Origin: Vicia villosa
Lineage: Eukaryota; Streptophyta; Magnoliopsida; Fabales; Fabaceae
Direction of reading: 5' to 3'
NCBI RefSeq assembly: GCF_029867415.1
Contig: NC_081180.1
Span: 26,126,808-26,190,807 of the forward strand
DNA length: 64,000 nt
Shown: piece after piece, positions 44,200 to 56,300 of the stretch
How positions within the stretch are numbered: position 1 is the stretch's first letter
Layout of the letters: each line of letters starts with the position of its first letter
The notes under the pieces: model-generated
The model's database searches: none
What the model saw: the letters and a program-made list of their open reading frames with translations, nothing else
Told to the model about the DNA's origin: nothing
Translations under genes and position numbers: made by a program

Positions 44200-45060
44200 A
44201 CCTTTCCGGGTAGTCTTATCCAAAACAATTATCAACCTTCCCAAGCAGTCTTGTTTAAGACGTATCCTAACCTCTCTAGGCAATCTTGTTTAAGACGTAT
44301 CCTATCCTTTCTAGGTAGTCTTGTATAAGACGTTCCATGTCCTTTATAGGAACCTGTCTAGGTAGTTTTGTTTAAAACATATCGTGTCCTTTATAGGAAC
44401 CTTTCTAGGTAGTTTTGTTTAAAACATGCCATATCCTTTATGAGAACCTTTCTAGGTAGTCTTGTTTAAAACGTATCGCGCCTTTTATAGGAACCTGTCT
44501 AGGTAGTTTTGTTTAAAACATATCGTGTCCTTTATAGGAACCTTTCTAGGTAGTTTTGTTTAAAACATGCCATATCCTTTATGAGAACCTTTCTAGGTAG
44601 TTTTGTTTAAAACGTATCGCGCCCTTTATAGGAACCTTTCTAGGTAGATTTGTTTAAAACATATCATGCCCTTTATAGGAACATTTCTAGGTAGTTTTGT
44701 TTAAAACGTATCGTGTCCTTTATAGGAACCTTTCTAGGTAGTTTTGTTTAAAACATATCGTATCCTGTCTAGGAACCTTTTTAGGTAAGTCTTATTTAAG
44801 GTATCCCATATCCTATCTAAGAGCATTTCCAGGTGAGTCTTGTGTAAGACGTATCACATCCTTTCCAAAAAACTTTTCTAGGTTAGTCTTGTGTAAGACG
44901 TATCCTAATCTCTCTAGATAGTCTTGTTAATACGGTTCATATCCTTTATAGGAACCTGTATAGTAGTCTTGTTGAGACATTTCATATCCTTTCTAAAAAC
45001 CTCTCCAGGTGAATCTCGTTTAAGATGTTTCATATCTTTTTAGGAGCCTTTCTAGGTGAA
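44200..45060. repeat. 47-bp tandem array with 141-bp higher-order unit (Ogre 3' UTR)
   Basis: The core ctaggtagttttgtttaaaa recurs about every 47 bp, joined by cctttataggaacct. From 44351 to about 44632 three variants (ending atatcgtgtcc, gccatatcc, gtatcgcgcc) repeat in the same order twice, a 141-bp period (aacctgtcta at 44351 and at 44492). Outer units are more diverged (gtcttgtttaagac form). Confidence 0.88.
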
Positions 45061-45507
45061 TCTTATTTAAGACATATCAGGCCTTTCTAGGTATCTTTCT
45101 TAGAATGTTTATCCAATCTTTTCTAAGACATATCTAGTTCTTTTAAAGAACTCCTTAGTTAGTCTTCTCCAAGACATTCTTCCTAAGCTTTGTTCAAAGC
45201 TTAAGCTTATTCGCATCATCCTTTGATATACCCTATTCAGGAACCTCTTTAGGCAGTCTTAGGTAAGACATTACTTCCTCTCTCCTCAGATACAATCAAA
45301 TGATCCAGGTCTGAAAAGCATATGCTTTAGACAAGTATCCTGCTAGGCAAATGGGTGGCATCTATAAGCCCATCTCCCACAGAACTCCTTCCCTACGCAA
45401 GCAAATTTCAGGGCATTTCAGTGTCCAATCATCTTCTACCTTTAGATCACGATAGGCAGACATGCCTATTTGATTCTTCAGGTTTAAGAAGATTGAACAG
45501 GGGCAGC
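45061..45507 (+). other. Ogre 3' region up to the polypurine tract
   Basis: Diverged relatives of the 47-bp motif fade out by about 45280. The gaacaggggcagc tract at about 45495-45507 abuts the 3' LTR and is the plus-strand priming site. An 88-codon frame at 45355 runs across the LTR border and is not a gene. Confidence 0.6.
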
Positions 45508-48455
45508 TATCATACCCCAAAATTTGCCTTCCATACTCCATTTACAAAGTTCAAGATTCAATTCCCAAAGCTTTGCTCACTCAATGGTCCAGATGATCCA
45601 CAGTCAACTGGTTTGACTTAAAAGTCAACCATAGTCAAAGCACAATCTAAAGCTCTCAATATTGGGTCAACATCAAGTGAATTAAAGTATATCCATCATT
45701 TGATCGAAGATTGATCATGGTTCCATTAATAGAAACTCAGAGATGAACAAGTACAAAAAGGTTCAAATTAGGGTTTCTTTAGGAGAAAGTCAACCCAACT
45801 TTGACTGGGCATAACTTTCACATGGAACATCAAAAATTCCCCACTCAAAGCCTATTTTGAAGGAAATTGGATTCCCTACAACTTAGTCTCTCACAAGCCA
45901 GGGCTAGAAATGCTTCATTTGAGAGGTATGGTGCAAAAGATTACAGGTCCTTTTCAAGCATCCTTCAAAAGCAGTTTTTTGTCAAAGAGGATATGATCAA
46001 GATAAAAGCTCCAAAAGAAAAATATGTTCCAAAGTGGATTGTAGAGGACCTCTTGAGGTTTCCAAAAAGTCCTAGAACTCCCTCATAGCTTAAAAATTAA
46101 GAGAGATATACCTCGTTAAAGTTGGGCAAAATTTGGAGGGAAAATGTGAACAAAAGGGGTCCAAAATGGAATTTTTTGCAAGTGGGCCTATCTTTTCAAT
46201 CTCTAACCTTGGTCCACAAGTTGTCCAAGTTACCAAAATCACTTGCCATGAATTTTAGAATTTTACTTGATTTTTAGGATTTTTATTTATTTAAATGGTG
46301 AGTAAAAGTCAAGTAAATCAAGAGAAAAATCCAAGATATCATTTAAAGGCTTATTCCAATCAACATTTATGGCATATTGCAATACAATTTCGTGCACAAT
46401 TGATTGGAAAAGTACTAATACAAAATTGGACCAAAATAGAAAGTTCTCATTCAAAGAATAAAATCAAATTTCTAAAAGATGCAAGATTGGATTCAAGAGG
46501 TTTTTGTGGAGTTTTTCTAACCTAATTCAAACCCTATAAGTAGAGGAGAGAGGGCACACGAATAGGGGTTGCCAATTCTGATCAGAGCATAAGCGCAAGA
46601 ACTCAAAAAAAATCACCAAGAACTTGATTTCGGTTTTGGGAAATTTGGAGCTTTCAAGGAGATTTGAGGATTGCTACGTGTTCCTTGGATCATTTTGAAC
46701 GTGTCTGGATTATCACGCTTCATCAACACCCCCAGAATTATCTCATACTCGTCAAGGTAAGCCACTCTGAAAATCTCTTCCATCTGGGCAATATACGCAT
46801 CATCACTGAAATCTAATTGCATATTCTTGTTTGTGCCAATGCTGTGAACGTTTCTGGATCGGTTATTTTAAGCTTGCGCGTTTTAACCATGTTCTGCCAT
46901 TAAAGGCCGTTTGGAGTTTTAGGGTTTTCGTTTGGGGCTTTTAGGTTAGAAGTAAAATTAGAACGAATAAAGGGCATGGTTAGAATCGTATGGTCCAGAC
47001 GAAAGCATTAGGGGGGTCGCGAAAAGTTTATTAATACGTGTGGGCAATTTGTTATTTTGGTAGATATTTCTGCTACGAGCAATTTGGCAGCAATTTCGTA
47101 GCAAATGTTGCAGGGTTTTATGAGTTTAACGGAGAAGATGATGAGGTGTATCCATGTTATTGGGTCATTAGAAAACTGGCGCGCGTTTCCATTATGCTTT
47201 CTTGATTCTTTACATAATGCAGTGAGCGCGTTTGTTGAACAACTAATTGATCTAGTTGGAGTGGTAGAGAGGCGTGTATGTGAGGGGGAGGCCATGGGTT
47301 CGAGCCCTCCCTCCAGCTTTATTTTTAATAACCTGATTAACCACTTGATCCCATGCGCTGGCGTTCCACTAGTCTATAGTGCTCCCTCAGATCTGAGCCT
47401 TAGAAACACTAACAACTTAGATCCAACGTCTCAGGATCTGGTGGCCTATGCCATGTACCCTCAAACTAACCACACTAAATCCTAACCCTAATAAACTAAA
47501 TAATTTTAATTATTTATTTGTTTAAATTAAAATACTTTTAATATATTATTTATATACTAATAATTGTTTTTTTAAAAATAAATTAGTATATGCTATTTAT
47601 ATTAAAAACTCTAATTTGTTGTTCGTGCCGATTAAATCGATTAATCGCTATGGTCAACAATAATTTTAATTAAAATGCTATTTAATTAAAATGCAATTAA
47701 ATCATATTCGGTTAAATGGTTGCAACTATTTTTATTAGTTGTGATGATTAATTTTTCTTTTTCTAACTTTAATTCGTTATTCTTTTTAATCGAATCAATC
47801 GATTACGAGGGGTAACGATACAAACTAATTATTAAAATTATAAAAAAAATATCCTAATTCGTTATTAGTAATAATCAGATCAATTGATTAAAATTGGTAA
47901 CGATACAATTTCAAATCTGTTAACTATGGCGATCGAATCTATTGATCGTTGCGGTTAATAGTGCAAAATTAAATCAGGGTTGTACGCCCAAACCTCAAAA
48001 CACTTTTCAAACCTTTCAAAACCTCAATATCAAATTACGGATTTTCATCCTCATTCAAAACTACGATAGGCTACTCAAAGGCCTCCAAAACCATATCAGA
48101 TCAAATTTCAAACTCAAAGGGCGTACAACCCGTCCCCCGAACTACTTTGACTCTGATTCTCCCTAAGGAGATACGTAGGCACTTGGATAACCAAGGCGAG
48201 TCCCCATCCCCAAAATCTCAATACACTTAAAATCTCAATTTTGCCCTTTTCACTTCTTTAGCTATTATCCTAAATATTTTAGCCATAAGCCTTAACCTTA
48301 GATACAAACCTTAGGAAAGGGTTGAGGGTGCCTAACACCTTCCCTCGACCTGATTATAATAACTTACCCCGATCTCTAAACTGCGTAGGGTTTCCTATTC
48401 GCCCTTCAGAATAGGTGGCGACTCTAAAAGTCTAATTTTAAGGCAGGTTGCTACA
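45508..48455 (+). repeat. Ogre 3' LTR (2948 bp)
   Basis: First dinucleotide is TA instead of TG. Compared with the 5' copy it has an 11-bp insertion-type difference near 47080 (gcaatttggca repeat) and roughly 35 substitutions by eye. Pol III-like boxes at 47253-47307 and TATA motif at 46535-46543 are conserved. Confidence 0.92.
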
Positions 48456-48613
48456 CATTCCCTCATTTGCAAATGGGTTTGTATTTTCTCTTCAGATAAT
48501 ACGGGAGGGAGCATTAGGATTTCAACGTGACATGTTCCTTTGTGAATATTCAATATAAGTGCGTCTAACGACTCTGAAGAAGAAGTTCCTTCCTCCAAGG
48601 AAGTCTCAAACAT
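48456..48613 (-). pseudogene. 5' part of the unidentified frame split by the Ogre
   Basis: From the ATG at 48613 the frame reads MFETSLEEGTSSSESLDAL, then a hydrophobic VEILMLPPVLSEE and THLQMRE, and meets the Ogre at the TSD. Without the Ogre it continues in frame at 27450. More minus-strand coding-like sequence lies upstream (MSDNINDLVSASKVE, start at about 48764) in another frame. The pattern of a serine/acid-rich start followed by a PPxLSEEE-type motif is reminiscent of uncharacterised plant transposon proteins; I cannot name a family. Confidence 0.4.
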
Positions 48614-49326
48614 CCATTATGACCTAGAATTGTCAGATATGGACATAATTTTTGGTCCTACATGATCACCTTTAAGGGAATGATGGGGGGAATAATGGGA
48701 CGACCTAGGTGAAAGTTTCCACTTTAGAAGCACTTACTAAATCATTAATATTATCGCTCATCCTGACCAGAAAATAGAAAATGCTGAAGGTAAATCTTGA
48801 GTTAGAAGCATACCAGATTGCGAGAGATCGATGAAGCAGGAGGAATGAAAAAGGCAAAAACTTTAAGCAAAACTTTGAATCACTTATAGTGATATTCCTA
48901 GGGAAGAAGGAAAAATTGCGTTTCTCTAGGAATTTACCAAAATCTTGACTACTAAAAGGTTGCGAAAACTTCCAAATATTCAACTCATTCTATTTATAAG
49001 CAACGACAACTGAAATATCAAGACCTATTATGAACATAAATCACATCATCAAGACCATATATGGATATACGCCAACTTGAGTGTACTCAAGTACTCTCTA
49101 AACCGTGTTATACTCTAACTTGTCACGTCATTACATATGTCAAGAATGGGTAACTAAGCATTTAATCGATGAGACCATATTAAATGTGCTTGTTCCCTAT
49201 TACTTCTTCAACAGATCCTAAGCGATTAAGTTATATCTCACATTGGATCACGACATGGAGGCCGATCAATGATACTTAAGGCTTCCCCCGACTCCTTCAG
49301 CGTCCTTCAAAGTCTTGGGCACAACT
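48614..49326 (-). other. flank of the split frame, possibly an older LTR or promoter
   Basis: On the minus strand a TATA-type motif (gcttataaatagaatgag, about 48988-49005) precedes the coding-like stretches, suggesting the promoter side of the same dead element. No intact frame. Confidence 0.35.
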
Positions 49327-49331
49327 GTTCT

Positions 49332-52075
49332 TGTAACACCCCAATTCTACCCGATAAATTATTCTGTAATTATAACAAAAAACCAGAGTTATTCAAAAAC
49401 TTTATCAACAATTAAGATGTCACATTTTGTCATTTAAATCATATACGAATATGACATTCACATCTTCACAAAGATACATAGCACATACAATTAAAACAGA
49501 CAAATAGTAACATTTAATTTAATCCTCAAAATCACTTCATTAAAAAATTATTTTATCTCGCAACGGAATTCACAAAACTTCACAATTTTTCAATTTAATC
49601 ACAACATCTTCGCAATATAGCTTTAAGCTAAAATTCCACAATAAGACATCATTAAAAATTTGGCAAGCAACAAATAATTAAAACATGCGTTTATCCCCCC
49701 CCCCCAAGTGCTACATATCAGAGCAACCACCGACTCGACTCACAACGTCTAAATCTTCATCCAAGCTATCACCTGCACGTGACCAGTATAAAGGTAACGG
49801 CAAAACAATTAAAGGGTGAGATATCAAAAAATATAAACAGGGTGATGATAAACAGTATATTTACAGTTCAAGTCATAATAATCATCACTTTGCGGTATAT
49901 TCGTTACTGTCTAATTTACTTCGCTATTTCAACCAAAATATCATACGTCACAATATCTCGCATAAATTCATATTCAGATCACAACAACTCACATAAGTTC
50001 ACACAACAAATCACATAAACTCATAATCACATAAATGAAATGCGACTCTAACAAATGCACATGCATGTGGTACCCAGGGCTTCAGCCCCCATTGTCAATT
50101 GCCAATAAATAGAGGCATCAAAACAGGCATAAACCTCCGTCACTGTTTGCCAATCTAGGCCGTTCCAAAAAAGCAATCACGAGACTCAATGAATGCATCA
50201 TCACAAAACAAATCACAACACATCGTCACGAGGCATTCGGCTATATCACAAATGTTACCAATAAATAGAGGCAACTCAACGTCACTTTATCTCCTGCATT
50301 TCACAGTAATCACAAACTCATAGCATCGCATCGTCACTGGCCATAGGCCTACAGCTTAATTTCACCACATCACAACAGCACGTCAACAACAATGCATACA
50401 CAACAAGTCAACAGCTATAGTCGACAATCATCAACGATCGTCGCGAATAATACAACGGCAAATCACAAAATTCATAATGTTCATCGCATCACAACATCGC
50501 CAAAACATCACCAAAAATACGGTCACCGAATCATTTCCGAACACGCCTAATTTATTCTACTCGGTTAAATTAGTCCCGGTCTACCATTTATTTATTTTCT
50601 ATTCATTATTTATTTATTTATTTTCTATCACTGATATGTCGCTAATTTATTACTCTGCTACTTCACAAAATTATTTTGCTAAATACTAACTTAATGTTAT
50701 CAAGTTGCTCTATTAAACATCACCAGAATTATGTTCTACTGTTACCAATTATCATTTGCTATATCTACTAATTCACTCAATTGATCTTAAGCTCTTAAAT
50801 TAATCTAACAGGTACCTATTAATGTTAATTACAAGGCTCAATATCTATTACTAATTAATTAAGTGAACAAGAGTATATGAAAATAGTAGGGACACCTGTC
50901 CCCCACCTCTGGCTAACCGTCCCCAAGGGACTTCAAAACAACAAAGAGGCGCCTGCCCCTTAAGGCAGGGCCACCCACCCCTACTTACTTCTTCTTCTCC
51001 TCTGTTCTTCAATTAGGTATTCTATATTTTCCAAGTTCCAAATAATTTTCCAATTACTTCCACACATCAAGATTCATTGTAAATAATTTCAATGATTTAA
51101 TTAATGCATCACAATCCTCAGTCATACTTCACTACACAGATAACACAATTGATTCATATACGACACAACAACAATAATTCCACAAACCACACAATTTTCC
51201 CAAGACAGATTCATTCACCCGATTATCAACCAACACAGTTAATCAATATATTCGCAAAATCATAAACCAACACCATTAATCAATATTCCACACCCAATAA
51301 CAGTGCATATATAATTTTCCAGAAAATCATAAAATAACGAACATCAAATAATACCAAACATAGCGATAAAATTATAACTCAACCTTACATACGGTCCATC
51401 ATATCCCGTTTATAGAGCAAGAACCCCAATCTTACCTTGAATTGGAGATTGCTATATAATTCTACCGATCGAAGCCTTCTAGCCTTAGCTTCTAACCCTT
51501 GCCTCTTTTAATCAGAATCAAAAGCTGGAAATTTTCCCAAATATGCAGCTACAGTCTGATGATGATATCTCACAACTCAGACCTTATATTGAAGATCTTA
51601 ACGGTCAAAAGTTAGATATAGATGTTGCCAACCTACCCTCAAAATCAGGCCACGATCCAACGGTTAACGAATCAGGGATCTTTGATTTAGTGAGACTGCT
51701 GCAAGAAAAACGGGAATGAGTTTCTCTCCTATTTTCTCTCTTGCAACTTCCCATGACCAATTCCCCAAAACTTTTTCCCTTCTAATTAACCTAATTCTTA
51801 TCTTAACCTAATTCTTATCTTAACCTAATTTCATTAAATCTATTGTGCCTAACATTCACACCCCACATTTTACTACCACCATCACTTAATTAAGTCCATA
51901 TAATAAATCTAGTATTTCTTCAATACTATTTTTACAACTTAATCAATTAATTAATCGACTAATTAATCATAACAACCCATTTCAACAATTCTCAACACTC
52001 CAAAAATTCAACAATTAAATTTGAAATAATTTGAAAATATTTAATTAAATAATTAATTAAATACCAGGTGTTACA
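49332..52075 (-). mobile_element. solo LTR of a Ty3/gypsy element (2744 bp)
   Basis: Bounded by tgtaacacc and its inverted counterpart ggtgttaca with a perfect TSD gttct (49327-49331 and 52076-52080). No PBS, polypurine tract, internal repeat or polyprotein is present, so unequal recombination between two LTRs has removed the body. The terminal tgtaacacc, length and an expression-leader-like block near 51550-51720 suggest a chromovirus (Tekay-like) LTR read on the minus strand. Lineage and orientation are inferred. Confidence 0.7.
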
Positions 52076-52080
52076 GTTCT

Positions 52081-52883
52081 GGACCGGCTAAAGACCCAAA
52101 TGACCAAGGCCCAATCCATCTCAAATTTACTCAACTCGACCAAAATATAAAAACAATTCACATGCAAATACCAACATATCCAATTTCTGATATTCAATTT
52201 CACTATATTCATCTTGAATCTTGATTTGACTTGGACGTTGGAGTGCTATCCATGCAGGTGCACTCCACACCACTGTAAAAGAGATTAAAGTCATAGTTCA
52301 AGATCAACAATTATCAAATTCTATTCGTTTTTTGTTCCTACGTGAAGCTAGAACATCCAATTTCTGGTTCCCGAATGGAATAATAAAGATAAGTGCGAAG
52401 ATTTTAAAATCAAATGACAACCTTGATTCACATACTCGAGACCTAAACTATGTGACAGATCGAGTGTACTATTACAATAGGATAATGAAGCACCAACAAC
52501 ATTTTTATGATGGAGACGATGTCATAATATTCAGAAAGGAAATAGAAAATGAGGATCACCTATAATTGTCGATAAGTAGTCTCAGAGCTTTTTGGTTAGA
52601 GTTAAGTTTGGATCAACTTTATAATTTTATTAATGTTGTGAATCAAAGACCAGTATATATTGTGTTGAATATATATTATAATTATTTTACTATTTAAAAA
52701 TTGTTGCAATTTTTGGTTGAAGTTATATATTGTGTTGAATATAGATTTGTTATTTTAACCGTACGTATTATGATCGATTTTTTTAAGAAAAAATATTAAA
52801 TTATTTTCTTTTGAAATTTTAATTGGTTGTATATGTAATATTAATTTACAAATTAAAATTATCTACATTATTTGAAGAGAATA
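52081..52883. other. older transposon-derived spacer
   Basis: Continues the sequence interrupted by the solo LTR. gacttggacgttggagtgct near 52230 resembles the U5 end of Ty3/gypsy LTRs. A 77-codon frame at 52332-52565 has no recognisable motif. Confidence 0.35.
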
Positions 52884-53314
52884 TGTTAAAATTAATAACC
52901 ACCACTATGAGTAAGCATTATGAAAGAAGTGCAAAAGAGTTGTAACCATCATAATATAATTACTGTCTTTATTTAGAGTTATGTTAGAATTGTATCATTA
53001 AGATTGAGAGAACCAAAGAGTCCTCATCTTAATTATCATCTTATTGTCTTCTATGTCAGTTTTGATTCAAGCCTATATAAAGGCATTGTAATGTTAAGAA
53101 AGACATATCAGTTGGTGGTGAATTCAGTAAAATAGCATATTCAAAGCATATCTTCCACCAGTGGAAGTATAGTGAAAAAAGTGTCCAGTGCAGTTTTAAA
53201 GCATATCTTCCACCAGTGGAAGTATAGTGCAAAAAGTGTCAAAAACTAGTTTTCCTCTGCAGAATTCTGTAACACTATAATTTATAACATACCACCTCTA
53301 GAATACCACCAACA
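52884..53314 (+). repeat. 5' LTR of the young copia
   Basis: Contains a TATA box (tatataaa, about 53074-53081) and, downstream of it, two copies of gcatatcttccaccagtgga about 45 bp apart. Both contain the palindrome CTTCCAC-CA-GTGGAAG. Confidence 0.97.
53074..53081 (+). promoter_or_regulatory. TATA box of the young copia LTR
   Basis: agcctatataaaggc context, about 240 bp before the end of the LTR; the same motif is present in the 3' LTR (about 57654). Confidence 0.65.
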
Positions 53315-53367
53315 GAGTGGTATCAGAGCTGCAGATCCTTGCAGCCCCAACAAAAACAACAAAAGTT

Positions 53368-56300
53368 ATGGCTTTTACAAACAACCCTTCCGCAACTTAC
53401 AGCAATGTCAAAGTTCCTCTATTTGAAGGAGAGAACTATGATTTTTGGGCTGTTAAAATGGAGACTCTATTCACATCTTTGGATGTTCTAGAGTATGTCA
53501 AAAACGGATATGAAGAACCGGCACCAACGGAGGCTGAAAAATCAAAAGAAAAAGCTGAAGAATCAAGCCAACGGCTTGAAGAGTTAAAGAAGAAGAAGAT
53601 CACAGATGCTGGAGTTCTCGGAATGATTCAAAGAGGAGTCTCTCTATCCATTTTCCCAAGGATTATGAGAGCTAAAACATCGAAAGAAGCCTGGAGTATC
53701 CTACAACAAGAGTTCGAAGGAGACTCAAAGGTGCGAACGGTGAAGCTTCAATCTCTTAAGAGAGATTACGAAAATGAAAGGATGAAGGAGAACGAGAGCT
53801 TGAATGAGTACTTCAACAGAATCTCGGAGTTGGTGAATCAGATGAAGTCACATGGTGATATGATAGATGATCGCAGAATTGTTGACAAAATTCTGATTAG
53901 TTTGACAGCAAGATTTGACCCAATGGTGGGTGTGATAGAAGAAACCAAGGATCTATCAACCTTAACTGTTCAAGGGTTGATGGGGTCTTTGAGATCCTAC
54001 GAGCAAAGGATGTTACGACATTCTGAAAAATCAATTGAGAGTGCCTTTCAATCTAAACTCAACATTCAGTCCAACAATGGTGAAAATAAGCCCCAAATAC
54101 AAACTAGAGGTGAGTCTTCTAGAGGTGGCAGATTTGGAAGAGGCAGAGGCAGAGGTCGAAACCAACGTGGCAGATCTGGAAGAGGCGCAAATGGCGGAAG
54201 ATGGAATGAAGCATCAAACAAATGGTGCAGAATTTGTAACAGCGGCACTCATGACGAGAAGGACTGTTGGAACAAAGGAAAACCGCAATGTCACAATTGC
54301 AAGAGATTTGGGCACCTTCAAAAGGATTGTCGTCTTGCAAATCAGCAACATGCTTCGTACGCAGAAGGAGAATCTGATGAAGGAAATTTGTTTTTTGCTT
54401 GTCAAAAAGCATTGCATGAAGAAGGTAAAAATGTTTGGTATTTGGACAGCGGCTGTAGCAACCATATGACCGGACAGAAGGAAGCATTTATAAACATTGA
54501 TTCTTCATTTGCCTCAAAAGTTAAATTGGGCAATGGAGAACATGTCGAAGTGAAAGGGAAAGGAAGCATTGGAGTCACCACAAAGCAAGGAAGCAAAGTC
54601 ATGCATGACACGCTTTATGTGCCAGAATTAGACGAAAATTTGCTTAGCATTGGACAACTTTTGGAGCACGGCTATTCTCTAAACTTTGAGAATAGAGAGT
54701 GCAGAATTTTTGACTCAGAAAGAAGAAGTGTTGCCGTTGTGAAGATGACTAGCAACAGGAGCTTTCCACTATCTTTCAACTATGAGAAAAATGTAAGCTT
54801 GATGACCAGAGAAGAGAATGACTCATGTTTATGGCACAGGAGACTTGGGCATTTGAATTACAAAAGTCTCAAGTTACTCTATCAAAAGAAGATGGTGTAT
54901 GGGCTACCAAGAATCGAAGAAAAATCTGGTGTGTGTGAAGGATGTGTCCTAGGCAAACACCACCGGCAACCATTCCCAAAAGAAAGTGCATGGAGAGCCA
55001 AACAAGTGTTGGAACTTGTACACACAGATGTGTGTGGTCCTATGAATACTTTGTCTCATGGCAAAAACAGGTACTTTATCTTGTTTATTGACGACTTTAC
55101 CCGCATGACTTGGGTATATTTCATGAGACAAAAATCTGAAGCGTTTGTAATCTTTAAGAAGTTTAAAGCATTAGTTGAAAAACAAAGTGGCCGATTTATA
55201 AAAATGCTAAGAAGTGATCGAGGGAAGGAGTACACCTCAAATGAATTTCACAAATTTTGTGAAGATGAAGGTGTTGAAAGACAGCTCACTGTTGGCTATA
55301 CACCTCAGCAAAATGGTGTATCTGAAAGAAAGAACCAAACTGTGATGGAGATGGCGAAATCTATGCTACTTGAGAAAGGTTTACCTAAAACCTTTTGGCC
55401 CGAGGCCGTTAACACTGCTGTGTATTTGATGAACAGGTGTCCAACAAAGGCAGTGTGGAAAAAGACTCCATTTGAAGCTTGGAGTGGAAGAACACCGTCG
55501 GTGAACCATCTTAAAATTTTTGGATGTGTTTGTTATGCTCAAATTCCAAAACAAAAGAGGACAAAGCTGGAAGAAACAAGTGAAAGATGTGTTTTTATTG
55601 GCTATAGTTCCATGTCAAAGGGCTATAGACTTTACAACTTGAAGACAAACAAGGTGATCATTAGTCGGGATGTTGTATTTGATGAGAATGCTTCTTGGAA
55701 TTGGGAAGAAGACAAAATGAAGGAGAAAACAGTCCCTGCAATCATATTACAACAACAAAATTCAGCACCTGAGAATGAGCAACCAGCTCCATGTACACCA
55801 AGTTCCTCATCCTCTCCAAGTTCACCAAGTTCAAGTTCATCATCTCCCAGCTCAACTCCAATAAAATTAAAGGATTTGAGTGATATTTATGCAAGATGCA
55901 ACTATTGTGTTGTGGAACCAGAAAATTTTGATGAAGCAATCAAAGAAGATGTTTGGAGGAATGCGATGCAAGAAGAGATAAATGCCATTGAGAAAAACAA
56001 AACATGGCAGCTAGTTGAAAAGCCAAATGAGAAAGAAGCTATTGGAGTAAAGTGGGTGTACAAATTGAAGCATAATCCAGATGGGTCAATTCAAAGAGCC
56101 AAGGCTAGATTGGTAGTAAAAGGCTATGCACAACAGCCTGGAATTGACTATAGTGAAACTTTTGCCCCAGTTGCAAGATTGGATACTGTACGAACAATTA
56201 TTGCATTAGCAGCTCAAAAAGGGTGGAACTTGTACCAACTTGATGTGAAGTCAGCTTTCCTGAATGGAGAATTAAAAGAAGAGGTATATGTGCAGCAACC

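Larger units (their letters stand above)
27451..48455 (+). mobile_element. Ogre-like Ty3/gypsy element lacking pol, with nested copia
   Basis: Long direct repeats (27451-30387 and 45508-48455) start tgtcataccccaaaatttgc (tatcatacc... in the 3' copy) and end gttgctaca. The flanking TSD is a perfect cattc (27446-27450, 48456-48460). The PBS after the 5' LTR, gctggagactctgctgggg, is of the tRNA-Arg type used by Ogre, and the polypurine tract gaacaggggcagc precedes the 3' LTR. Inside are a broken gag (40048-41566), then about 3.9 kb of 3' untranslated DNA with a tandem array. No protease, RT, RNase H or integrase remains, so it could only move with help. A copia at 30666-39392 split the leader. 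By eye the LTRs differ at about 1.2% of sites. Confidence 0.92.

Noticed and set aside
44200..45060. Regularly spaced repeats resembling a CRISPR array
   Set aside because: Units are contiguous tandem copies without unique spacers, in a eukaryotic retrotransposon 3' region.
41567..45507. Possible hidden Ogre reverse transcriptase or integrase
   Set aside because: I looked for FADD/YVDD-type, HHCC and D-D-35-E motifs in all frames and saw none; the interval reads as 3' untranslated DNA.
52332..52565. 77-codon open frame before the young copia
   Set aside because: No similarity I recognise and no promoter; lies in decayed transposon sequence.
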